From the NCBI RefSeq assembly GCF_934617235.1, contig NZ_CAKTTZ010000021.1, positions 1-41,553 on the forward strand: 41,553 bases of DNA, given 5' to 3'. Each line of letters opens with the position of its first letter. Position 1 is the stretch's first letter. This DNA comes from an uncultured Ellagibacter sp. Its GTDB lineage: Bacteria; Actinomycetota; Coriobacteriia; Coriobacteriales; Eggerthellaceae. The notes under the pieces are model-generated. The model was given only the letters and a program-made list of their open reading frames with translations. It had not been told where the DNA came from and searched no databases. Below are positions 25,004 to 31,707 of the stretch, one piece after another. The position numbers and the translations under genes are program-made.

Positions 25004-25438
25004 CTATTCCTTGGGGTTTGCGCAATCGGGGCATAGGCCGGTGAAGATGATGTCGAAGCCCTCGATCTGGAACCCATGGGTGTCGCGCACGCTCGAGAGC
25101 AAGCCCTCGCTGGGCATCTCGACATCGTAGACGACGCCGCATTCACGGCAAATCGCATGATAGTGGCAATCACAACGGAAGTCGTAGCGGTCGGCACCGC
25201 CCGCCACGGGGATATGGAGCACCTCGCCCTGCTCGGTTAGCACACTGAGGTTGCGATACACCGTCGCCCGCGAGATGCTCGGGTGCTTCTCGCGCACAGC
25301 CTCGTACACGTCCGCGGACGTGGGATGGTTATGAAGCGAGCGAACTGCCTCGAGAACAAGTGCCCGCTGACGCGTGTTCCTCGTCGCCACACTGCTTGCA
25401 GTGCCCGCCTTCGCCGTAGCCTTCGATATGTTCGCCAT
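25004..25438 (-). CDS. Fur-family metalloregulator, PerR-like
   Basis: A 144-residue Fur-family repressor. The N-terminal winged helix runs to about residue 85 (SISRATVYRNLSVL is the recognition helix). The regulatory metal site can be read against Bacillus PerR: H38, D86, H92, H94 and D105, with the structural zinc cysteines C97/C100 and C136/C139. An Asp rather than Glu at the position of PerR D104 favours a peroxide-sensing PerR-type protein over Fur. The start ATG 25438 follows AAAAGAGG. The upstream interval (25460-25490) is AT-rich with imperfect palindromes that could be an autoregulatory box. No peroxide-defence gene is adjacent. Confidence 0.92.
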   Translation of the reverse strand: MANISKATAKAGTASSVATRNTRQRALVLEAVRSLHNHPTSADVYEAVREKHPSISRATVYRNLSVLTEQGEVLHIPVAGGADRYDFRCDCHYHAICRECGVVYDVEMPSEGLLSSVRDTHGFQIEGFDIIFTGLCPDCANPKE

Positions 25439-25517
25439 TTCGCCTCTTTTCAAGCTTGCTAATCGTAATCTTAATAGGAGTATATATCATTAGCAGAGCC
25501 TTTACGCAAGCATGATA

Positions 25518-25548
25518 AAGGCTCCGACGGAAAATCCATCGGAGCCTT
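25518..25548 (-). terminator. Terminator of amtB-glnB
   Basis: A 10-bp stem AAGGCTCCGA / TCGGAGCCTT (25518-25527 and 25539-25548) extended inwards by GGA/TCC. On the minus strand it ends in UUUAUC, 44 bases after the glnB stop. Confidence 0.8.
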
Positions 25549-25591
25549 CCGAATTTGAGAACTCAAGCTGTCGCGCGGGTGCCTTTCAGTC

Positions 25592-25930
25592 CTATACCGC
25601 CGACTCGCCACGCTCGTCGGTGCGGATGCGAATGACCTCGTCAATCGGAGCGACGAAGATCTTGCCGTCGCCCACGTTGCCCGTGCGCGCCGTCTCGGTG
25701 ATGACCTTCACCAGCCCGTCGACTTCCTCATCTCCGACCACGAGCTCGAACTTCACCTTGGGTACCATGTTCAGCAGAACCTCGGTGCCGCGGTAGTATT
25801 CCTTCCAGCCATGCTGACTGCCGCAGCCGTTGACCTGGGAAATCGTCATGCCGCCAACCTTTGCTGCAAAGAGAGCCTCCTTGAGCGGTTCGAGCTTCTC
25901 GGGGCGGACGATTGCAGTGATCCTCTTCAT
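25592..25930 (-). CDS. glnK: PII nitrogen regulatory protein
   Basis: A 112-residue PII protein, the 2-oxoglutarate/ATP/ADP sensor that docks on AmtB. The family blocks are clear: MKRITAIVRPEKLEPLKEAL at the start, the T-loop GWKEYYRGTEV (41-51), PKVKFELVV, and TARTGNVGDGKIFVAPIDEVIRIRT near the end. Aligned without gaps against E. coli GlnB, position 51, the tyrosine that is uridylylated or adenylylated in many bacteria, is valine here. AGGAG precedes ATG 25930. The gene follows amtB by 28 bases; PII genes paired with amtB are conventionally called glnK. Confidence 0.95.
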   Translation of the reverse strand: MKRITAIVRPEKLEPLKEALFAAKVGGMTISQVNGCGSQHGWKEYYRGTEVLLNMVPKVKFELVVGDEEVDGLVKVITETARTGNVGDGKIFVAPIDEVIRIRTDERGESAV

Positions 25931-25958
25931 AGGTTTCAACTCCTTCCTTAAAACTCGC

Positions 25959-27233
25959 CTAGTCAAGACCGATATAGGCAGGGTACGCGGACTCGCCGTG
26001 TGCCGCAACGTCGAGGCCTTGCGCCTCTTCTTCCTCGCTGACGCGCAGGCTGCCCTTGAAGCACGCCTTCACGATGAGGCCGATGACCACGTCGAGCACG
26101 CCGACGAACACGATGGTAATCAGGATGCCCAAAATCTGGCTGCCGAGAAGCGAGACGTCGCCGGTGTAGATGAGGCCGCCGAAGTCGGTCCAGGAAAGCT
26201 CGGGCACGCAGAAGATGCCCGTGCAGATGCCGCCAACGATGCCGCCGACGCAGTGGCAACCGAACGCGTCAAGTGCGTCGTCGTAGCCGATCTTCGCCTT
26301 GCAGAAGGAAATCGCGAAGTAGCAGATCGGGGACACGATGAGACCCATGATGATTGCAGCCCAAGGCTCCACGAAGCCAGCTGCAGGGGTGATGACGACG
26401 AGACCTGCGACAAGACCGGTAGCAGCGCCGACGAGGGTGGGCTTGCCGACCTTCACGCGCTCGACGACCATCCAGGAAACGAGCGCCGCGCCGGAAGCGA
26501 CGACCGTGTTGATGAGGGCCAGACCCGCAACGCCGTCAGCAGCGAACTGAGAGCCTGCGTTGAAGCCGAACCAACCGAACCACAGAAGCGCAGCACCCAG
26601 GGCAACGAAGGGGACGTTGTGCGGGCGGTAGCTCATCATGCCGAAGCCCTTGCGCTTGCCGAGAAGCAGGCAGAGGATAAGGCCAGTCAAGCCGGATGAG
26701 ATGTGGACAACGTCGCCACCTGCGAAGTCGAGCGCGCCGATGGTGTCGCCGATGAGGCTGCCGTCGCCGCCCCAAACCATGTGGGCCAGCGGCGGGTACA
26801 CCACGATGGTCCAGATTGCTACGAACGCGCACACCGCGCCGAACTTCATGCGACCTGCAAGGGAACCGGTGATGATGGCCGTGGTAATCATGCAGAACGC
26901 CATCTGGAAGACGAAGTCGATGATGGACGGGTAAACCGCGTCTTCGGGAACTGCTTCGGCTTCAGCAAGCATATCGCTCGTGCCGCTTAAGAAGCCCAGC
27001 TGATCAAAGCCCCCGAAAAAGGGGATCGAACCGTCTCCGCCGTAGGCAAACGACCATCCGCAAATCGTCCACGTGATTGCAACGATGCCGATAACCCCGA
27101 ACACCATGACCATCGTGTTGACCACGTTCTTGCGACGCGAAAGGCCGCCGTAGAAGAACGCGAGGCCGGGCGTCATGAGCAGGACGAGCATGGCGCAAAC
27201 GATCATGAATGCCGTTGATCCTGTGTCAAACAT
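25959..27233 (-). CDS. amtB: Ammonium transporter
   Basis: A 424-residue Amt family channel with about eleven membrane segments. Conserved features: TPGLAFFYGGLSRRKNVVNTM near residue 25, the pore histidines in GGDVVHISSGLTGL (twin-His 1) and DAFGCHCVGGIVGGI (twin-His 2), and NAGSQFAADGVAGLALINT. The C-terminal cytoplasmic tail ends EEEEAQGLDVAAHGESAYPAYIGLD, the region that contacts PII in other Amt proteins. ATG 27233 follows GAGGAGGT. The operon amtB-glnK is standard; expression is presumably nitrogen-controlled, though I see no certain regulator site upstream. Confidence 0.96.
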   Translation of the reverse strand: MFDTGSTAFMIVCAMLVLLMTPGLAFFYGGLSRRKNVVNTMVMVFGVIGIVAITWTICGWSFAYGGDGSIPFFGGFDQLGFLSGTSDMLAEAEAVPEDAVYPSIIDFVFQMAFCMITTAIITGSLAGRMKFGAVCAFVAIWTIVVYPPLAHMVWGGDGSLIGDTIGALDFAGGDVVHISSGLTGLILCLLLGKRKGFGMMSYRPHNVPFVALGAALLWFGWFGFNAGSQFAADGVAGLALINTVVASGAALVSWMVVERVKVGKPTLVGAATGLVAGLVVITPAAGFVEPWAAIIMGLIVSPICYFAISFCKAKIGYDDALDAFGCHCVGGIVGGICTGIFCVPELSWTDFGGLIYTGDVSLLGSQILGILITIVFVGVLDVVIGLIVKACFKGSLRVSEEEEAQGLDVAAHGESAYPAYIGLD

Positions 27234-27383
27234 TGCATTACCTCCTCTGATATCACTAACGTGCATCTGTATGACAGAAAAGATAATCGCACCTCAAGAC
27301 GGTCTCAGACGGCGCGAGCCCGAGTGTTAACGTTCATTCAAACGCACCGTAACAAACGGGAAGCGTGAGCGAAACAGAGAAGA

Positions 27384-27415
27384 AATAACCCCAGGTCAGC
27401 TGACCTAGGGTTATT
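27384..27415. repeat. 32-base near-perfect palindrome
   Basis: The sequence is symmetric about AGCT, with arms AATAACCC-AGGTCAG and one mismatched pair. Both strands could fold into a long hairpin followed by a pyrimidine-rich tail (UUAUUUC on minus). It may be a terminator, though it lies 540 bases from the nearest upstream minus-strand gene; it directly abuts the first 39-base direct repeat. Confidence 0.7.
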
Positions 27416-27451
27416 GTTTCAAGCAGATTTCAGGGCACCGTTTGCCGATGG
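27413..27451. repeat. 39-base direct repeat, copy 1
   Basis: Matches 27826-27864 at 36 of 39 positions; the shared core is TTCAAGCAGATTTCAG, two variable bases, then CACCGTTTGCCGATGG. The two copies stand in the same orientation 413 bases apart and bracket the palindromic element at 27590-27740. Confidence 0.9.
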
Positions 27452-27589
27452 GCTCAAAACGACTGTCGCCTTGCCAACCTCTAACGATGGACAGCCATCA
27501 ATAGCGCACAAAGAACTCAATGAGGAGCTCGCCGGCATAGCCCGCCTTCCCGCCTAATTTCCGCCCTTGGGGGGCACCCCTCTAGTCCA

Positions 27590-27740
27590 TGGTCAACTGA
27601 GCGAGTTATGCGCTATTATTTTTCAGGATAATTCAACTTGCTCTTCGCTGACCTGGGGCTTTATTATACAGGGGAGCTCCGACCCATCATGAGGGGGCAA
27701 AACGGACGAAAAAACGTCGCATAACTCGCTCATTTGACCA
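27590..27740. repeat. Inverted-arm repeat element, copy 1
   Basis: A 151-base element whose ends are inverted repeats: TGGTCAACTGAGCGAGTTAT at 27590-27609 (continuing GCG) against the complement ending CTCGCTCATTTGACCA at 27725-27740, one mismatch in the arms. A second copy with the same arms is at 35096-35236. No coding potential is seen. MITE-like, or a large structured non-coding element. Confidence 0.88.
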
Positions 27741-27825
27741 CCAACTCGGGGTCATGCAATCGCTTATCGCTGCATTCCCCTCAAATATCGCTTCGCGCGA
27801 CAAATCAAGTATTGACGACTGAGGT

Positions 27826-27864
27826 ATTGCTTCAAGCAGATTTCAGACCACCGTTTGCCGATGG
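27826..27864. repeat. 39-base direct repeat, copy 2
   Basis: Partner of 27413-27451 with three differences. It lies 90 bases before the end of the HipB-like gene. Confidence 0.9.
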
Positions 27865-27954
27865 AGGCGGGCTTTGCGAGTAGCATGGGGCTTCTTTAGA
27901 TTCCGGATCATTCCCCGCCGAATACGACGCCATTTCAGAACCGAGAATCCCTTT

Positions 27955-28191
27955 TCATTCGGTCACTTCCACGTCCGCGCCTTTGGGAACGACGACCATG
28001 CGAAAGCCCAGCTGCTGCAGGTAACGGTCGACCTTGATCGCCGACACGTTCTTTCCCGTCTCAAGCGCCGAAAGCGTCACCGACGAGAAGCCGAGCTTTT
28101 TCGCCATCTCGACCTGCGTGATGCCGCGCTCTCTGCGCGCCTCGCGCAGGAACTCACCAATGTCCTCGCATGAGTAAGCGTTGGTCCACAT
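27955..28191 (-). CDS. Orphan XRE-family regulator, HipB-like
   Basis: A 78-residue protein with an XRE/Cro helix-turn-helix over residues 10-65: IGEFLREARRERGITQVEMAKKLGFSSVTLSALETGK, then KVDRYLQQLGFRMVVVP, the short beta end seen in HipB antitoxins. No HipA kinase or other toxin gene lies beside it. The start ATG 28191 has only a weak GGCGG upstream; a longer upstream frame is implausible. The AT-rich region in front of it contains ATACT-TAAT-AGTAT (28247-28260), a candidate autoregulatory operator. It sits next to the repeat-rich interval, consistent with an acquired fragment. Confidence 0.85.
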   Translation of the reverse strand: MWTNAYSCEDIGEFLREARRERGITQVEMAKKLGFSSVTLSALETGKNVSAIKVDRYLQQLGFRMVVVPKGADVEVTE

Positions 28192-28246
28192 GATATGCCG
28201 CCGTTCAAAATACTTTATATTCGCTCTTCTTGCATAACTATACAGA

Positions 28247-28260
28247 ATACTTAATAGTAT
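28247..28260 (-). promoter_or_regulatory. Candidate operator of the HipB-like gene
   Basis: A perfect palindrome ATACT-TAAT-AGTAT, 56 bases upstream of the HipB-like start codon in a locally AT-rich stretch. XRE-family proteins usually bind such short palindromes at their own promoter; binding is not shown. Confidence 0.4.
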
Positions 28261-28418
28261 CTTAATATCACGAATAATAGGTTTTTTGAATCCCAAATGC
28301 TGAAGGATGGACCCGAAGGCTCGACAAAAGCCCACGCCTTCGCTACGAGCTCGCCTTGGTACGCGCCAGAATGACGGAAGATCATCGCTTTCTGCACAAG
28401 TATCGCCTGTTGAGCTTG

Positions 28419-30302
28419 TTAGAGCGCTTCGAGCTTCTCCTCAACGGCTGCGGCGATTCCTTCAGCGTCGAGACCAAGCTCGTGCATGAGGAAGTCAGGG
28501 GCGCCTTGCATGATATAGCGGTCGGGAATGCCCAGCGTGAGCACAGGCACCTTCTCGTTCTGGCGCGCGAGCTCGGCGAGCACCTCTTCCCCGACACCGC
28601 CTGCAACAACACCGTCTTCGACCGTCACCACGAGGCGGGTTTCAGCCGCCTTGCGAATCGCCTCGACATCGAGCGGCTTCACCCAACGCATGTCGACGAC
28701 GCGAACAGACAGGCCCGCGTCCTCGAGCGCAGCCGCAGCCTCACTCGCAGGTGCCACCATGTTCCCGAACGCGAGGATCGCGACATCGGACCCTTCCCTC
28801 ACCAGGCGAGACACGCCGGGCTCATAGGTTTGCGGCTCGTCGGGAACAGGCACGCCGCACGCCTCGCCGCGCGGATAGCGCACCGCGAACGGCCCGCCGA
28901 GCGCGAGCGCCGTATGCAGGGAGTTCACAAGCTCAGCCTCGTTGGAGGGCGCAAGCACACGCATATTGGGAACCATGCGGGTATAGACCAGGTCAAACAT
29001 GCCGTGATGCGTCGGCCCGTCAGCGCCCACCAAGCCCGCGCGGTCGATGGCGAACACGACGTCGAGGTTCATGAGGGCGTTATTGACGATGAGCTGGTCG
29101 ATGGCGCGCTGCAGGAACGTGGAGTACACCGCAAACACCGGCTTGCTCCCGCCGATGGCAAGCCCCGCCGCCATACCGGCCGCGTTCTCCTCGCAAATGC
29201 CTACGTCGATGAAGCGATCGGGGAACTCCTTCTCGAAGTCGGTGAGGCCCGTGCCGCTTTCCATCGCGGCAGTGATCGCGACGATGCGCTCGTCGGCGCG
29301 CGCCTCGTCCAAAAGAGCCTTCCCGAACACCGAGGTATAGCTCGGCGCCTTCGCGGGCTTCTTTAGGGCCTTGCCCGTGGCGATATCGTAAGGACCCGTA
29401 CCATGGAAACGCGTCGGCTCCGCCATCGCGGGACCGTACCCGGCGCCCTTCTTGGTGACCACGTGCATGAGCACCGGACCGTCAGAGGCCAGACACGTCG
29501 AGAGCATTTCCTTCAGCTCGTGGATATTGTGCCCGTCGACCGGCGTCGTGCACACGATGCCCAGCTGCTCGAAGATCATCGAGTGAGGAATGACGAACTG
29601 CTTCATCGATTCCTTCGCGTTGCGCCCGAAATGCATGAGGGCGCTGCCAAGAGCGCCCGATTGCTCCATGGCTTCCTGCACGCGGTCGCGCGTCGTGCGA
29701 TACGACGATGACGTGCGTAAATAGCCGAGGTGCTTCATGAGCGCGCCGACGTTGCGCGAGATGGACATCTCGTTGTCGTTCAGGATGATGACCATGGGAA
29801 GCTGGGCTTGCCCGATGTAGTTCAACGCCTCGAAGGCCATACCTCCGCCGAGCGCCGCGTCGCCGATGAGCGCGACGATCTTGTTCGTGCCGCCCGAAAG
29901 CGCCCGCGCCTTGGCGAGCCCCACGGCGATCGAAAGCGAATCGGAAGCGTGGCCGGATGCGTGCACATCGTATCTGCTTTCGGAGGGCTTTGGGAAACCC
30001 GAGATGCCATGGAACGTGCGCAACGTGTCGAAGCGATCGCGCCGCCCCGTCACGAGCTTATGCGCGTATGATTGATGCCCCACATCGAAGATGAACTTGT
30101 CTTCGGGGCAATTAAGAAGGCTGTGAACTGCGAGGATAATCTCGACCGCGCCAAGGGAGGACGCGACATGCCCACCCGTTTTGGATGTGGTGGTGATGAT
30201 CTGCTCCCTGATCTCGCGCGCGAGAATCGAGAGCTCATCATCGGTGAGAAGCTTCAGGTCGGCTGGTGAATCGGCCACGTCAAGTATGCGCTTATTCGCC
30301 AT
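28419..30302 (-). CDS. dxs: 1-deoxy-D-xylulose-5-phosphate synthase
   Basis: A 627-residue thiamine-diphosphate enzyme that condenses pyruvate and glyceraldehyde 3-phosphate, the entry step of the MEP isoprenoid pathway. Motifs: GHVASSLGAVEI and FDVGHQSYAHKL near the N-terminus, the cofactor motif GDAALGGGMAFEALN (normally GDGA), FAVYSTFLQRAIDQ and AIDRAGLVGADGPTHHGMFDL in the pyrimidine domain, and a C-terminal transketolase-like domain. GAGGAG lies ten bases before ATG 30302. It is the last gene of the operon, 47 bases after xseB, a linkage also common in Firmicutes. Confidence 0.96.
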   Translation of the reverse strand: MANKRILDVADSPADLKLLTDDELSILAREIREQIITTTSKTGGHVASSLGAVEIILAVHSLLNCPEDKFIFDVGHQSYAHKLVTGRRDRFDTLRTFHGISGFPKPSESRYDVHASGHASDSLSIAVGLAKARALSGGTNKIVALIGDAALGGGMAFEALNYIGQAQLPMVIILNDNEMSISRNVGALMKHLGYLRTSSSYRTTRDRVQEAMEQSGALGSALMHFGRNAKESMKQFVIPHSMIFEQLGIVCTTPVDGHNIHELKEMLSTCLASDGPVLMHVVTKKGAGYGPAMAEPTRFHGTGPYDIATGKALKKPAKAPSYTSVFGKALLDEARADERIVAITAAMESGTGLTDFEKEFPDRFIDVGICEENAAGMAAGLAIGGSKPVFAVYSTFLQRAIDQLIVNNALMNLDVVFAIDRAGLVGADGPTHHGMFDLVYTRMVPNMRVLAPSNEAELVNSLHTALALGGPFAVRYPRGEACGVPVPDEPQTYEPGVSRLVREGSDVAILAFGNMVAPASEAAAALEDAGLSVRVVDMRWVKPLDVEAIRKAAETRLVVTVEDGVVAGGVGEEVLAELARQNEKVPVLTLGIPDRYIMQGAPDFLMHELGLDAEGIAAAVEEKLEAL

Positions 30303-30349
30303 GATGCAAAAACTCCTCTTTCCCCTCGCGCGTTCACGCAGAAGCGGTG

Positions 30350-30664
30350 CTACTGTGCAGCCGACGTCGCCTCGTCATCGCGCACGACGGCCGCCTCGCC
30401 CTCGGAGGGCGCGCTCTGATTGTCGGGCGAACCAGCCTGCTCGCTCTGTTCACCCTGTTCGGTTGTGAGGTTTGCAGCATCCTGCTCGAGAAGCTCCTCG
30501 GCGCCTTCCTCGGACAAGTCGCATGCGGAAAGACCGAGCTTCACCGCCTCCTCGTAGAGCGCGAGCGCCTCGTCAAGTGAGATGCCGGGCGCGCTTACCG
30601 CCTCGACGATTTCATCGAGGCGGTCGCGAACCTGATCATATGATTCAATGTTAGAGCTCGACAT
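30350..30664 (-). CDS. xseB: Exodeoxyribonuclease VII small subunit
   Basis: A 104-residue protein. Residues 5-58 carry the XseB pattern: YDQVRDRLDEIVEAVSAPGISLDEALALYEEAVKLGLSACDL, the helical hairpin that binds the large subunit. The remaining 45 residues are an acidic, Gln/Ser-rich tail longer than in most XseB proteins. ATG 30664 overlaps the 3' end of nusB by 14 bases. The large subunit gene xseA, normally its neighbour, is absent from the window. Confidence 0.92.
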   Translation of the reverse strand: MSSSNIESYDQVRDRLDEIVEAVSAPGISLDEALALYEEAVKLGLSACDLSEEGAEELLEQDAANLTTEQGEQSEQAGSPDNQSAPSEGEAAVVRDDEATSAAQ

Positions 30665-31346
30665 TCGCCGGCTCCTCGGGAGCGCTGATCGGCTCCTCGG
30701 GCGATGCGGGACCGGCGGGAACCTGCTCGCCGTCGGCCGCGGGCGCACCCTCGCCAGCGGCTTCTATTGCGGACGCACCCTCAGCCGCGCCTTCCGCTGC
30801 GGGCTGCTCGCCTTCCGCTGCGGGCTGCTCGCCTTCCGCTGCAGAATCCCCTTCATTGGTCGGGAAAGCGTAGGCTGCCAGGGCCTCTTCCTCGCGACGG
30901 CGAGCCGCCTCGGGATCTTTCGCGTCTTCCTCGAGCTGGCGGGCGATGCGGCCCAAAACGCCGTTCACGAAGCGGGGCGACTCGTCTTCGCCGCCGAAGT
31001 CCTTCGCCAATTCGACCGCCTCGTTGATGGCGACCGAAACCGGCACCTCATCAACGAAGAGCATCTCATACGTCGCCAGACGCAGGATGCAGCGGTCGAC
31101 GATGGGCATGCGGTTGAGCTTCCAGTTCTCGGAAGTCGAATTGAGGCGCACGTCGATGGGGAGCATCTTCTCGTCGACGCCCTCGATCAGCCTGATTGCA
31201 TAATCCGAAAGCGCCTTGCCGTCGTCTTCGAGCACAAGACCCGAATCGAGCAAGTCGCTCGGGCGCGTACCCTTGATTTCGCTGGTATAAAGCACCTGAA
31301 GCGCGCTTTGACGCGCCGCGGTGCGTTCATGTCGTCGTGATGCCAT
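30651..31346 (-). CDS. nusB: Transcription antitermination factor NusB with long acidic tail
   Basis: A 231-residue protein. Residues 1-145 are a NusB domain: RRHERTAARQSALQVLYTSEI, then MPIVDRCILRLATYEMLF and VSVAINEAVELAKDFGGEDESPRFVNGVLGRIA, all typical. NusB binds boxA RNA with S10 in rRNA antitermination. The C-terminal ~85 residues are an Ala/Glu/Pro/Gly-rich extension with near-identical EGEQPAA units encoded by a 21-bp tandem repeat; usual NusB proteins end near residue 140-150. GGAG precedes ATG 31346. It lies between asp23 and xseB. Confidence 0.95.
   Translation of the reverse strand: MASRRHERTAARQSALQVLYTSEIKGTRPSDLLDSGLVLEDDGKALSDYAIRLIEGVDEKMLPIDVRLNSTSENWKLNRMPIVDRCILRLATYEMLFVDEVPVSVAINEAVELAKDFGGEDESPRFVNGVLGRIARQLEEDAKDPEAARRREEEALAAYAFPTNEGDSAAEGEQPAAEGEQPAAEGAAEGASAIEAAGEGAPAADGEQVPAGPASPEEPISAPEEPANVEL
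30789..30843. repeat. 21-bp tandem repeat in nusB
   Basis: GCCTTCCGCTGCGGGCTGCT-based 21-base units begin at 30789, 30810 and 30831 (third partial). They encode the repeated EGEQPAA segment in the NusB tail. The unit is a multiple of three, so copy-number change keeps the frame. Confidence 0.85.
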
Positions 31347-31353
31347 TGATCTC

Positions 31354-31707
31354 CTATTCGGCGAACTGGATGCCGTCGATGTAGACATCGACCGAGGCAA
31401 CCTCGACGCCGACCTGGCTTGCCACCGCATCGGCCACAGCCTGGCGCAAGCTGGATGCGACCTCGGGAAGCACGAAGCCGTAATAGACCTCGATGCGCAC
31501 GGCAACTGCCAGTTTGTTGTCTTCGTTCACAGTGATTTCGATGCCCTGAGTCGACGGCTTCTGGCCGAACACGGCACGAATGCCGCGGCTCTGAGCGCCC
31601 GCCGAGCCGACGCACGCAACGCCCTCGACCTCGCTCACCGCGATGGACACGATTGTTTCCACGACGCCCGGGGCGAGCGCCATACCTTCGACGTTCAACT
31701 CACTCAT
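31354..31707 (-). CDS. Asp23/Gls24 family protein
   Basis: A 117-residue Asp23-family protein, similar to YqhY of Bacillus. Family blocks: GMALAPGVVETIVSIAVSEVEGVACV, then GIEITVNEDNKLAVAVRIEVYYGFVLPEVASSLRQAVADAV and VDVYIDGIQF. Such proteins lie beside accB/accC in many Gram-positives and are thought to tie cell-envelope or lipid metabolism to carboxylase activity; the biochemical function is not settled. Its start overlaps the biotin carboxylase stop by four bases, and nusB follows. Confidence 0.95.
   Translation of the reverse strand: MSELNVEGMALAPGVVETIVSIAVSEVEGVACVGSAGAQSRGIRAVFGQKPSTQGIEITVNEDNKLAVAVRIEVYYGFVLPEVASSLRQAVADAVASQVGVEVASVDVYIDGIQFAE

Larger units (their letters stand above)
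27267..27954. other. 690-base gene-less, repeat-rich interval
   Basis: No convincing gene on either strand. It holds the amtB promoter at its left end, a 32-base near-perfect palindrome (27384-27415), two 39-base direct repeats (27413-27451 and 27826-27864) and a 151-base element with 22-24-base inverted arms (27590-27740). It looks like a landing place for small non-coding mobile or structured elements. Confidence 0.75.

Noticed and set aside
25445..25490. A Per/Fur box in front of the PerR-like gene
   Set aside because: The AT-rich stretch has imperfect 7-1-7 symmetry only; too many mismatches to call a site without a motif score.
27234..27384. A GlnR or AmtR site in front of amtB
   Set aside because: GTTAC and GTTAAC-like pieces occur but not with the spacing needed; no confident match.
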